DNA of 62,000 bases from Chrysomallon squamiferum (GCA_012295275.1 CM022677.1:24375809-24437808), one strand, 5' to 3'; positions 1 through 18,653 are shown, numbered from the stretch's first letter. The notes: generated from the sequence alone by a model not told the origin. Numbers and translations are program-made.

Positions 1-54
1 TTATTATTATTATTATTATGTTTTATTACTGTCATTGTTATTATTATTATTGTG

Positions 55-105
<51 letters not shown>

Positions 106-796
106 AAAATTATTTTATTATTATTACTATTACTAATAGTTTGTGTTTTTTGTTACTATTTTTATTATTTAATTATTTTGTTATTAATGTTTTGTTATTA
201 CTGCATATTATATGTAATGAACTTAAACTATGTCATTATCATTATTTTAATTAAATTTTACACATTTTTCAGTGACAGTTTTATAAGCTTTTTAATTCTT
301 TTTATGATTTTCGTAAAATAATTTCTAAAACAATTGAAATGACCATCAAGATGATTACTTAAAGAATCTGTAGATGATTACTGATTTACCTGAATGATTA
401 ATGAAGTTACCATGATGATAATAAATTAATCTGAAAGATAAATGAACAATTCTTTTTGATTACTAAATAATTTTTGATGGTTACAAAATTAGTCTGAATG
501 ATAACTTACTAAAATGATTAATATCATCATCATCATCATCATAATCATTCTTGATTGTCATTGTAATTGTTGATGATACCAAAAGCACGTATTACAGTAA
601 CGTGATATACCAGAACTACTAATGTTACCATAGCAACTGCAGAAAAAAATGGCGTGCAATAATATAGTACCAGACAAACAGAGTTTCATTTTGGAAGAAT
701 GGTTAGTGAAATGCTGATGAAAATGACAGCTAGAAGAAGATTTTGTCTTGTTTTTAGTTCTAGTCAGAACAAATTACTTCAGTTCAGTCAACTTAT

Positions 797-830
<34 letters not shown>

Positions 831-880
831 TCTGGTATATAGTCAGGTAGATAAAATTTGTCAGAAAACTGACCTAGATT

Positions 881-929
<49 letters not shown>

Positions 930-992
930 TATATATAAAATAAAAATAATAATAATAATAATAATAATAATGATAATGTAATAATAATAATA

Positions 993-1033
<41 letters not shown>

Positions 1034-1250
1034 ACTAATTAACATTTATCAAACACATTACCTTCAATTAAAATTTAAAAACATGTGTCTGTTCATGTAT
1101 CTCTTTTATTTCTATATACATTGGTAGATAAGGTGTTACGAGTTTGTTGACACCATTTTGTTATATTTGCCTTTGTTTGACCCCGAATAACTTATCCGTT
1201 TTTCATTCTGGAGAGCCATTAAACAGTCATTCATTCATTCATTCATGATT

Positions 1251-1290
<40 letters not shown>

Positions 1291-1581
1291 TATATATTTA
1301 TACACATACATACATACAAAATTGTGTTTGTCTGTGTTGATTTCTATATACTATGGGAAATGAGCTGTCACCAGTTTGTCTAAAACATCTCTCCTTGCAT
1401 ATGTGTGTCTGTTATGTGTGTCAGTGCATCTGTTGTCTTTGACATTTTGCATCGCATGTCATTCTTTAAATATTTATCTTCAGTACGTAAGTAATTTTAA
1501 ATAAGTACATACGTGTTTGACTGTGTTGTGTTATAAAATAAAATCTTTTTTTTTTTTTTTTTTTTTTTTTCTCTTTGACAG
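1..1581 (+). other. Smad2/3 upstream intron (partial), microsatellite-rich
   Basis: No exon seen. It holds an ATT-type tract (1-112), a poly-T run (about 800-829), AAT repeats (882-921 and 946-990), a GAT tract (993-1032), a TG tract (about 1260-1288) and a poly-T tract next to the exon acceptor (1547-1570). Confidence 0.7.
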
Positions 1582-7654
<6,073 letters not shown>

Positions 7655-7830
7655 CAAGACACACCCGTCTGTGTGTGGACACACCCTTCTGTGTTATGTA
7701 CATGTGTCTATCTTGTGTGTATGTATATACAAATATATATACATACACACATGTGTGTGTGAAGATCACAGATACTGTGTAATGTGTATTTAAAGACACA
7801 TGTTACACTTGTAACGGTTACATGCATCAT

Positions 7831-7872
<42 letters not shown>

Positions 7873-8188
7873 ACTATACTATAATGGCATTAAAACACAT
7901 CAATATATATATATATATATATATATATATTACTTTGGTATTTTAATGCTTTATGTCAAAATTTAGACAAACATACATAACAGACAGCATATTCTGATCA
8001 CAAAGTGTTATTATTGATGTATTCATTATCAGTGTATTGTTATTTATGTATACACTATAAATGTGTTATAATGTATACATCTTCAGTGGGTTATTAATGT
8101 ATGTTAATAATAATAATAATACAAGTATAAACATACATTCGTTACGAGACAATTTGTTTGATGTGATTTTGAAGTACATTTTTAATTT

Positions 8189-8219
<31 letters not shown>

Positions 8220-8352
8220 ACATACATACATACATCTGCATACATACACACAAACCCAGTGATATTGTACATTGAGACACATACATACCAGAAGGGTGTT
8301 TGTATACTGTTTGTGTGTATGTGTGTGTGTGTATATTTACACACTGACACGT

Positions 8353-8383
<31 letters not shown>

Positions 8384-9260
8384 GAGACTGTGAGATGTTA
8401 TGTAGTTAGTTTGTTAGTGAAAAGTGAAAACACCGGTGACCAATCAGAGACTTTTTAAAAATAGAAACATGAGCAGGGAGAAAAAAACATATACAGAAAT
8501 GTTCACAATTCATAGATCATGAAATTAATCAGTTTTATATATATATATTTATATTTATATATTTATTTCTTTATATTATATTATAATTATATATATATTT
8601 TTTTTTTTTTTTTTCAGTTATTTTAGACTTATTATAAATTTATTTAATTTACATTTTGTTGATTATAACACGTGTCGTTTCAACTTTTATTTATTTACTT
8701 ATTTGTTTATTTATTTATACATTTATTTATTTTATATATTTATTTACATATATATATTTATTCAGCGTTTATTTATTATTTTGTTTAATTTTTTTTTTTA
8801 TTCGTTAGCTGTATTTCATTTTGAGTGAACGATAATATTAATGAAGCTCTGATTTATTTATTTAATTTTATTTTTATTTCTTTCAACTTTAAAAATTTTG
8901 TGTAAATCTTCTGAAAGTAAAGGAAAATGAAAATGAAACAAAAAAGATTCTGGAAAGGAAATCTATGGAATCATTGAGTGGTGTTGGAACCAAAGAAATA
9001 TTCGTATTTGAAAAAAGGATGTTGGTTGTTTACAATAATATTTTTTGAAACAAAAAAAAAAGGAATCGGTCTTATAAAGAGATACAGATTTCTCTTCCTT
9101 TTTTTAAAATTATTATTGAAAGCAGAAATTCATCATCTTTAAGTTGTAAACATTGCTACTGTTTTTAAGTCAGTTTTATTGTCTGCCTCTGGTTACGAAA
9201 AAGAAAGAAAACAGAAAACGTTTCTTGTTGTCATGACAACAAGGAAAATAAACAATGTTT
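7655..9260 (+). other. Smad2/3: Probable Smad2/3 3' UTR and flank
   Basis: There is no coding signal after the TAA. CA tracts lie at 7833-7867 and 8354-8376, TA tracts near 7902-7930 and 8190-8222. A canonical AATAAA at 9247-9252 is followed by a GT-rich stretch and is a reasonable cleavage signal. The 3' end is inferred only. Confidence 0.4.
9247..9252 (+). promoter_or_regulatory. Candidate polyadenylation signal for Smad2/3
   Basis: AATAAA about 1.6 kb after the stop codon, followed by TGTTTTGTAAATATGTTTGT, a GU-rich downstream element. In DNA this AT-rich chance matches are common. Confidence 0.3.
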
Positions 9261-9349
9261 TGTAAATATGTTTGTACAGTAACTGTATTAGTTTTAGCAA
9301 AGTTAAGTCATTGTTACCTAGTGCTTGAATTATTATTATTATGATTATG

Positions 9350-9382
<33 letters not shown>

Positions 9383-9599
9383 GTCTTGATTTTAATTAAA
9401 TTTTAAGTGTTTCACCTACAACATGAGAAGTTAACATTTGCTATTGTCGTCAATGTTGTCGCATTCAGTTTTTATTCAGGTTTTTTTTTGTGTTTTTTTT
9501 TTTCTCATTTTAATTTGTTACACAGAAACTATAAGTGCTAATTCAATGAAGCTTGACTGTAAGAATTTAGCTTCCCAGGATGCAACAGCCGGAACGTCA

Positions 9600-10130
9600 T
9601 GAAGGTATGTTAGTACGGTCAAAGGTTATTAGGGTCAGGTCAGGGGCGTGTCATTTCAAAAAAGGTCGCGTCAGGTTTTTTTATTGATAATTTGATCAAA
9701 TTTGTAAGTTCATACGTCTCAGTGTAAATTTAGTCAAAAGGTGATTGTCTTGTTTGTGTCAAAGTTCATTGCATGTAAGGTCAGGTCAGGTCATGTTCGT
9801 CAAATAGCTCGATCTAATTCATATACGTTCAGAGGTTCTGTGTTAGTATTAATGACGTCAGAGGTCATTGTCATGTTCATGTCAAGGTCTGCAAGGTCAG
9901 ATAATTGTGTTCGTGTCAAGGACAGTGCTTGTAAGGTCAGGTCAGGTCAAGTGTGACAAATAGTTTGATCAAATTCATAAGTTCATAAGATTACATGTTA
10001 ATGTTAATGGAGTTGAAGGACTGTCAAGGTCAGTGAATGTCACGAGGTCAGGTCAGGTCAGGTCGGGTCAGGTCATGTTTGTGAGGTACTTTGATGAGGT
10101 TTTTATGTTCAAAAGTTACGTGTCATTTGT
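9600..10130. repeat. Degenerate tandem tract rich in AGGTCA / GGTCA pentamers
   Basis: AGGTCA occurs at least ten times, including head-to-tail runs such as AGGTCAGGTCAGGTCA near 9779, 9932 and 10041. Longer units (CAAGGTCAG, then TTGTGTTCGTGTCAAGG, then AAATAGTTTGATCAAATTCA) recur roughly every 130-200 bp. AGGTCA is the nuclear-receptor half-site, but the 5-base run spacing fits simple-repeat expansion equally well. Confidence 0.6.
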
Positions 10131-10391
10131 TTTAGCTGTTTTGTAAATACTTCACGCTAAACAATGCTTGTTTGTGCATCTGTCTTTCTGTACGTGTGTC
10201 TGTGTAGATTTTGTTTTTAGAGTATTAACATAGATAACGAGTTCCGACTCGCAGGCGTGACATACGACTCCTGTGTCCAAAATGTCCACAATGTCCAGTA
10301 CCCAGATTTGTGTTTTTTTAAATGTTCTTTTTTTAATTTTTTTATTTTTTATTCATAACTGTTTTTAAAGTTCACAACATGTTCTTATTAA

Positions 10392-10430
<39 letters not shown>

Positions 10431-10502
10431 ATATTTGAATTATATTCAGTTAAAAGATGAATATCGTAAGTTAGGGTTGACACACACTTGCATACACATG
10501 CA

Positions 10503-10544
<42 letters not shown>

Positions 10545-12360
10545 CACACTAACAGTTAGACATACCAACAGAAATACATGTATGCCTATACACATACATA
10601 TTATATGACTATTAATTTTTATATTTTCATTTACTGTTTTTGCCAAGAATATTTATCCAATATTGTACTTATTTATACATTTATACAAAATCCAGTTACA
10701 TTAAAAAAAAATTAAAATTAAAAAAAAAAAAAAAAAAAAAATAAATAAAAACAAGACGAAGAAAATTCAGGGATTTTTGAAAATAACAAAAAGTTTACAT
10801 GCCTCAGGGAAGATATTAAAAAAAAAAAAAAAAAAAAAAATCTTTTTAAAAATTTGCACCTGGTATTTGAGCTTGCATGTTTTTCAGAAATAATAATAAT
10901 AATAACTAGTGATAGTTACATTGCTTCTGTTGTTAAACATTAAGTGTTAATATATTTAGCTAAGTTAAAAATGTCATCAGCATTAGTTAAAATAAAAATC
11001 AATTGACGTGAATTCTTGTGTTTACACCAAAGTCTGTTAGTACAAGACCGATACAGAATCTGTTACCATGGTTACTGTGTTAACATTTTGGGCCTCTGCT
11101 GTTCGACATGGAGGTGTTTCAGATGCTGTTGGGTGGGGGTGGGGGTCTCTGTTGACATGGATACTGATTAGTATAAGCAGTCTTTGTTAAAATGGTAATG
11201 AAGCTATTGATGTAGTGCGCCAGTATTTTTGTTTAGTTAAGTAATGTAAATTTTTTTGTTACCATGTTTGTCCATCTCTGTTGTTCTAGCATTGGATTTT
11301 TTTTTTTTTTTTTTTTAATATTACTTTGTGATTTTCTTTTTAAAAAGTTTTTATATTTTCAGTTACTTATTTTTTTTTTTTTTTTTAAATTATCATTTTT
11401 ATTATTATTTGTTTTATTATTATTTTTTATATATATTTTATTATTATTATTTTTTTTTTTTTTTTTTGTAAGAATTTTGTTGGACAGAAAAAAAATACAA
11501 ATCATGTCTGTAGAATACAAAATAAATAATGATAATAATGAAAGGGAAAATTCATAAAAAATCCAAGAGATTTCTGGGTAAACATTCGAACTTAAAAATG
11601 TGAACCATCATTAAAAATAATAACAACTTTGAAATGTTAAATGTACATTTAATGAAATTAACAATAAATGGTAAAACATTTAAATTTTTTAGTTATTTTA
11701 TTTTATATACACCTTTTTCTTCTTTTGATCTTTATTATTTTTTTAGTTTTTTTTTTTTTAATGTTAACTATAAGAAAAATTAAATTATTATTGTGAAATG
11801 GAACATTTTATTTTGCATGCAATGTATACAGTACATTGTGTTTCTAGCTTGCCAGTTATTACCGTAGATTTTAATAATGGATTTTAATTGTTCATAATCT
11901 GTATTTTACATGTTCATACAATGGACTGTAATGTTCATAAAAATGGAATTTGAGCTAATTTATGAATGGTAAAAAAAAATAATAAATAAATAAAATAAAA
12001 ATATGGACGAAAGTGTTTTCTAGTATTTGGCACTTAGAAATTATAATATTTATTTATTTGTTTGTTATTATATTTTATTTTAATTTTTATATATCAAATG
12101 TTTTTACAAATTTTACACATATTTTAGGAGAGATGATTTATTATTTTTATTTTTATTTTTTTATTTATTTATTTATTTTTGTTTTATTTATTAATTTATT
12201 TATTTATTTGTTTTTGCCTTTTCATTGTTTATATATTTATTTTAGTTTCTAAATGTCATTTAACTACAGAACAAGAAATGTTGATATGATGAAAGAATTT
12301 TTTTTTTTAAATGTTGGTTATTGTAAGAATGGTTTCAAAATGTCAAATTCTTCAAATCAT
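10131..12360. other. AT-rich intergenic DNA, no gene seen
   Basis: AAAT tract (10391-10434), CA tract (10503-10542), poly-A near 10722-10740 and 10819-10840, poly-T near 11298-11317 and 11451-11467, and TTTA-rich DNA at 12040-12240. No coding exon or RNA gene recognised. Confidence 0.6.
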
Positions 12361-12396
12361 TGTGTAATAAAGACATTTGTTTACTTAGAATTAGTT

Positions 12397-12480
<84 letters not shown>

Positions 12481-12773
12481 TTGCCACATGCCCTTTGCCC
12501 TCTGCCATGTCAATAACATTAATTTGTTCTGATAAGAAAAGAATTACGTAAATTGTCTTACTTTATTTCTATTATACAAATATATGTGTGTATACAGATA
12601 GCGAGAAATAGATTTACAGTGCTTTTAAAAATTAATTTTGGAAAAGAAAAAAAAAGAAACGTAAAATAGCATTCATGACAATGTATTTAAATTTGACAAC
12701 TAAATTGTTCCAAATGTATTTTCTGCGGCTTTTTATTTACTCCATCTCGTCAACAAACATGTTTGAATAGTTT

Positions 12774-12842
<69 letters not shown>

Positions 12843-13085
12843 GAAACGTAACAAACATATTTTATTCATATATAATTTTCTTCTTCGTTTTTCATTTCTT
12901 TCTTTTATTTTTTTTTTTCTTTCTTAATCAAATATTAAGTGTCAAAACATTCATTCATCTTCTCGTACAATTTTTCGTTCAATATTTTCGTTTTATCATT
13001 CAGCGACGTAGCAGACAACACGGAAATCTCACCAACGCAGACGATATTCAGTCTATTTGACCTATTTACTTCATAACGAGACGGT

Positions 13086-13094
13086 TATAAATAG
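13086..13094 (+). promoter_or_regulatory. TATA-box-like element in conserved island, copy A
   Basis: TATAAATAG, followed by CCAGCACGCGTGTACTCTCT, lies in a block of about 160 bp that is unusually GC-rich for the window and nearly unchanged in the second copy. Position and spacing suit a core promoter on the + strand, but no transcript can be tied to it. Confidence 0.35.
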
Positions 13095-14052
13095 CCAGCA
13101 CGCGTGTACTCTCTAGCCTCGGTTTGAAAAGCGACCTTGAATAAAGAAACGCGCAAAATAAACAGACTTATTGTAATAATTTATTATTCGTCAAGTTTTT
13201 AATAATGGGACTGACAAAACCTTGGAAAATAATGAAAAAGAAAAACAAATAATTTCCTTTTTGTTTTATTACGTCGCAATTTACCCAACTCAGACGACAA
13301 AAAAGTTAACACGACCTCATTTACCTTCCGATTATGTTGCGACCATAGACAAAAATGCCATTGATGCATCAAAAAAAAAAAATATATATATAAATCTGCT
13401 GCACTTTTATCTACTTAAGATCTTCAAACATAATTACATCTCGTTATCTGTCGATTCACACGTACTTTATTGGATATATTCCCTTACAAAATGTACCTGG
13501 TGGATTAGTTGAAATAATTTTAAAAATAGATAAATAAAATAGGAAGGAAATATAAAAGACCTGAAAATATGTCTCTGTGCCGATTTGGAAAAAAATGGCA
13601 GCTGATAAATATATTTGTATTGTTTACTGACATTTAGTTATTGGCAGCTGCTGAAGTCCTGCTTACAAAAACAGTTCATTATTGCACATAAAAAGCACAT
13701 AAAAATCCAGTGACAAAAAAAAAAAAAAAAAAAAAAAAAAAAACACAAATGGCTGAGTGATGCTATATATTAATATACATGTAAGTAACAATATTGCATG
13801 AATAAACTGTATTTTCAAAAAGAACTTTTAAGTTTTTATTGAAGCAGCTATACAGAAAAAATAAATAAGGTGGCATTTTTTTTCCAGATCTGCACAGTGC
13901 CATTTTTTTCCGGTTCCATTTTTTCCTACACCCGTTTAACAGACACACCTCAAATAACGTTTATAAAATAACCGACAGTTTTGTTCAAATAACATGAAAC
14001 TAGCAAATACTATGTCCTATGAAAAGCAGTAAGAAATCTTTTGTTCTTAAAC

Positions 14053-14101
<49 letters not shown>

Positions 14102-14229
14102 TGGTCTTCTATTAACTGACACCCGCGCTCATGATAAAGGAATGCCTAAACAAAGATAATAAAGCGTTATAACTTTTATATTCTAAATATGTAGGTTATT
14201 CCAAAAAAATATTTAAAAAATCACTCATT

Positions 14230-14512
14230 TACGATGATCAGTGTTTGTTTCTGTTTTGAAAAATTTCACAATCAGACACAGTGCTTTTCACTTATCGACC
14301 TATATTTTGTTGCACGGAGGAATGTGTTGCTACGTGGTGCAAATCGCCCTGTTGCGATTTCACACGTCATCACTGCGTAAGCTTTTCAATCGCTCGCGCT
14401 ATCTACTGACCTCGTGCAAGGTTCATTTGGAATCGACCAGGTCTGGAAGCTAGGTTTAAATTTCTTCAGTAACAAACGATACATATATGTCATTAAAAGG
14501 TATGTTAGATAA
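14230..14512 (+). other. Highly conserved non-coding island, copy A, ending in a strong splice donor
   Basis: About 280 bp nearly identical to 22839-23119. It contains TCACACGTCATCACTGCGTA and TCGCTCGCGCTATCTACTGA and ends AAAAG followed by gtatgt at 14500, a strong donor consensus. Its longest ORF (14241-14453) is not kept in frame in the partner copy because of small indels, so it is unlikely to code. A non-coding first exon or enhancer is possible. Confidence 0.4.
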
Positions 14513-14807
14513 AATTATTTTTCCTGGTATTATTATGTTTTAAAGAATTATATGCAATTTTATTTTTTCAAAAGCGTAGCGAACAAATGAAATCAAATAA
14601 AATGAGACCAATATCAAAATGAAACCATTTGCAGAGATTTTTTTTATTATTATCATTTATCGTTATAATTTAATTTTGAAAGGGAAAATAAAAAAAATAA
14701 AAACAAAACAAAACAAAAAGAAAATATGACCGATAAAACTGCATATACATATCTTATAATATTACAATAAACTGTAGACGTAAAAGAACAGATGTCATAA
14801 AGGTTTC

Positions 14808-14839
<32 letters not shown>

Positions 14840-15849
14840 TTTAAACTTTATTATAAATACGCGCATATCAATAAACATGTTTTTCATATTTTAAATTAAT
14901 TCTTTTTAAAATAATCTGATATTTATTTCAAATTTTATATAACAGTATTTCAATTTTAGCTTGACCTTGTAAGATTTTGAAACATTATGCACTGTATAAG
15001 CTTAATAGTTCACTTTTAACTTTTCATCAGTGCATTTAACTATTTCATAAGTCAGTCAGATTTGATACAAATTTGATATATTTTTAGTTAACTTGTAGAA
15101 CATTTTAAAGTGAAGCAACATTAAGTTGATAAAGTTGTAGTCCAGCACAAGCGAAAGTCTACGACTATTAAAATTTAATTTAATTTAATTTAATTTAATT
15201 TTATTATTATTATTGTTTTGCAGGCAGATGTATTTGCCATCTCATTTTTCTTATTACATTTTTATTATTACACTATTATCATCATCTTCATCACTACTCT
15301 GTGCTTACATTTAAATATAACTTTTCGTATTAAAGAGTATTTTTGCTAAATTTTAAAACATTTTATTTTATATTATCATTTTCTTATTTTTTTATTTTTT
15401 TTTTTCGTTTGTTCCTTTCTCTATACGTTTTCTAAACTTAGGTAAAGAAACTATCTTAAAATCATATGTCTTTTGCTATAATTATTACATAATTGTATGA
15501 CATTAAAATTCACTTCAGAATTAACATTTCGAGTTTTTAAATGTACATACATATATATATATATTATTTTATTTTATTTCATTTTTTTTTTTGTCATTAT
15601 TGATCCTACTAGTACTATTGCATAAACTGCAAAATGTGAAAAAAAATAAAATTGTCCTTGTCAAATTACCTTTATTCGCAAACATGGCCGCGATATTTAA
15701 TTTTTTTTTTTCCCATGTGGATCTAAATGAATCTTGTGACTTTTTTGCGTATATGTGATTTTTTTATGTGTAGATACATTTCAGAAGTAAAATTGTACTG
15801 TTCAAAATCATCTTGTTCCTTAAAACATAAAACACGGTCAGTGCAGATT

Positions 15850-16357
15850 CATTTGTAACACCAGTTTAGATATTAGACTTTTCTTTGTGTTATACCAAAT
15901 AAATTTGTGAAGAAAGAAAAAATAATAAATTATTTAATAAAGAAATAAACAAACAATCAAACAACCACACAAATGACGAACGAATAAATAAATAAATAAA
16001 TTATATTATATTGTATTGTAGTGTATTGTATTATATTATATTATATTATATTATATTATATTATATTATATTATCAGTAACAAAAAGGAAATAAGTAAAG
16101 ACAATTCAAAAAGAAAAAGTGCGAGTCTGTGTCTGTGTGTGTGTTTATATTTAGTCATGTTCTTTGTGTATGTAATTCATTTTGATTTTCCTATTAAAGA
16201 AAATATTTCACATATCAGAAAAAGAAGAATGTCATTCTTTCTACTGACAACAGTCTTTACACTGTTTCTGATGAACAAAAGTAAAATTTCTTGTTGTTTT
16301 TGTTTTTTTTTTTCTTTTCTTTAACTCATTTCACATATTCACATTTTCTTTCACAAT

Positions 16358-16436
<79 letters not shown>

Positions 16437-16769
16437 ATATATCTGTTGGTTTTAGTATCTATATATCTGTCTCTCTCTCTGTGTGTTTGCCAGTCTTCTG
16501 TGTTTGTATCTCTCCCGGTGTATGTATAAACACACACACACACACACACCTATACTCATTTTATATATATATATATATGTATATGTTTGTATGTATGCAT
16601 GTATGTATGTATGCATGTATGTGTGCATATGTGCGTGCGTGTCTGTGTCTAGTTAGTATTACCTATTGACTTACCTATCTACCTATATCTACTCTAACTC
16701 TCTATCTGTCTGTATCTACTCTATCTCTCTATCTCTCTGTATTTGTCTTCTGTGTTTATTTATGTATTA
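15850..16769. other. AT-rich spacer with TATAT, CT and TATG tracts
   Basis: TATAT-type pentamers at 16006-16074, a CT tract (16362-16436), a CA tract (about 16530-16548) and a TATG/CATG tract (16571-16640). No gene seen. Confidence 0.55.
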
Positions 16770-17725
16770 ACAAGCAATTAACCAGTTTTTCAATCAATTA
16801 ACAATTAACCAGTTTTTCAATCAATTAACAATTAACCAGTTATTCAATCAATTAACAATTAACCAGTTTTTCAATCGATTAACAAGTGACCTGTTTTTCA
16901 ATCGATTAACAAGTGACCTGTTTTTCAATCGATTAACAATTAACCAGTTTTTCAATCAATTAACAAGTAACCTGTTTTTCAGTCAATTAATAAGTAACCA
17001 GTTTTTCAATTAATTAACAATTAACCAGTTTTTCAATCAATTAACAATTAACTAGTTTTTCAATCAATTAACAAGTAACCAGTTTTTCAATCAATTAACA
17101 ATTAACCAGTTTTTCAATCAATTAACAAGTAACCAGTTTTTCAATCATTTAACAAGTAACCAGTTTTTCAATCAATTAACAATTAACCAGTTTTTCAATC
17201 AATTAACAATTAACCAGTTTTTCAATCAACAAGTAACCAGTTTTTCAATCAATTAAAAAGTGACCAGTTTTTCTATCAATTAATAAGTAACCAGTTTTTC
17301 AATTAATTAACAATTAACCAGTTTTTCAATCAATTAACAATTAACTAGTTTTTCAATCAATTAACAAGTAACCAGTTTTTCAATCAATTAACAATTAACC
17401 AGTTTTTCAATCAATTAACAAGTAACCAGTTTTTCAATCAATTAACAATTAACCAGTTTTTCAGTCAACAAGTAACCAGTTTTTCAATCAATTAAAAAGT
17501 GACCAGTTTTTCTATCAATTAACAAGTAACCAGTTTTTCAATCAGTTAACAAGTAACCAGTTTTTCAATCAGTTAACAAGTAACCAGTTTTTCAATCAAT
17601 TAACAATTAACCAGTTTTTCAATCAATTAACAAGTAACCAGTTTTTCAATCAATTAACAATTAACCAGTTTTTTAATTAATTAACAAGTAACCAGTTTTT
17701 TAATTAATTAACAAGTGACCAGTCA
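16770..17725. repeat. 27-bp minisatellite, about 35 copies
   Basis: Head-to-tail copies of a 27-base unit such as TTAACAAGTAACCAGTTTTT + CAATCAA. There are two main variants (aacaattaaccag and aacaagtaaccag), interspersed without strict alternation. Some units are shortened by about 7 bases. No long ORF runs through it. Confidence 0.9.
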
Positions 17726-17791
17726 GTCAGAAAGACGGGAAGCCAGCGAAGAAAGCAAGGAAAAGACATACCGTACATATCTATCTATCTA

Positions 17792-17825
<34 letters not shown>

Positions 17826-17936
17826 TGTCGTTCTATCTATCTATCCATGTATCTATCTATGTATCCATCTATGTATCCATCTATCTATGTATCTGTCTCT
17901 CTATCTATAACTAATCTAGCTGTCCATACATACATA

Positions 17937-18017
<81 letters not shown>

Positions 18018-18172
18018 GTGAGAGAGAGAGATATCAGTCTGTCTAACTGTATGTCTTCATATCTCTAGCAATGTGTTTCTTTAGCCTACATCCACTGACA
18101 GGACTACTTCATATTTTTTAAATGTTTCCCCAATATTTAGTTTTTCTCTTCTCCTTTCTTTCCTTTACAAAG
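17726..18172. other. TATC and CT microsatellites before the lectin exon
   Basis: TATC/GATA tracts (17780-17900) and a CT tract (17940-18003) with a short CA tail, then pyrimidine-rich DNA (18120-18170) suitable as the polypyrimidine tract of the acceptor at 18172. Confidence 0.55.
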
Positions 18173-18412
18173 CTCGGACGTACGCAGAAGAGCGAACGAA
18201 CTGGGCTCTGAACAAACCTACCAAGTCCTCAACACCTTACAAGAATCACAGATCCCACCTCGCCGTAGACGGTGATATCACAAGTGTAGAAGATGGTAAC
18301 CAAACGTTCTGCTTCCAGCCTCGTCCTGAAGAAAAGTTCCTGTGGTGGCTTGTCGACCTGGAAACACAAGTGAAAGTAGTCTCAGTCGACGTGATCAGCA
18401 GATCTGACAGCT
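18173..18412 (+). CDS. Isolated F-type lectin (fucolectin-like, F5/8 type C fold) exon
   Basis: An open 240-base exon between acceptor ctttacaaag and donor gtagta, phase 1 on both sides. It encodes about 79 residues: ARTYAEERTNWALNKPTKSS, then HRSHLAVDGDITSVEDGNQ, TFCFQPRPEEKFLWWLVDLE and VVSVDVISRSDSC. The pattern ALNKPTxSS, LAVDG, C, WWxVDL, V.SV.V..R.D is the N-terminal half of the F-type lectin domain, a family binding fucose on glycans in innate immunity. In the known motif (His, then Arg-x-Asp), the RSD is present, but Gln appears to stand where the fucose-binding His is expected. I cannot find the second half of the domain, a signal peptide exon or a start, so it is either a fragment or one exon of a gene whose other exons I cannot see. 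Confidence 0.72.
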
Positions 18413-18653
18413 GTAGTATGTTAATTCTTTTCTTAAACGTTCTTACACAAGTAATATCTGTATCTATCTATCTGTCTGTCTGTCTGTCTGTCTGACTGGC
18501 CTTTCTCTATCTACCTATCTATCTATCTGTCTGTATTTGTCTTCTGTGTTTATTTTTGTATCAATTAACAAGTATTACGTTTACTTATGATTTTTAATAT
18601 TATTTTCTTTTATTTATTTATTTTTTTAATTTATCATTATTATTATTATTATA

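Larger units (their letters stand above)
12360..15850. repeat. Segmental duplication, copy A (partner 20085-24320)
   Basis: Colinear with the later copy. Anchors: CATTTGTTTACTTAGAA 12373 and 20095; cagcgacgtagcagaca 13001 and 20814; acgatgatcagtgtttg 14231 and 22840; ATTCGCAAACATGGCCGCGA near 15673 and 24211. Two sub-blocks are nearly identical (about 13000-13165 and 14230-14512), while the AT-rich DNA between them has diverged by indels and microsatellite change. CT tracts lie at 12399-12455 and 12777-12840. No intact ORF is conserved between the copies. Confidence 0.85.

Noticed and set aside
11056-11075. GTTACCATGGTTAC as an RFX X-box
   Set aside because: The right half does not fit the RGYAAC consensus, so this is only a loose palindrome.
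13222-13512. 96-codon ORF
   Set aside because: The duplicate near 21.06-21.32 kb has stops and a frameshift in this frame; composition is AT-driven.
14241-14453. 70-codon ORF in the conserved island
   Set aside because: The paralogous island at 22.84 kb has indels that break this frame although the DNA is otherwise nearly identical.
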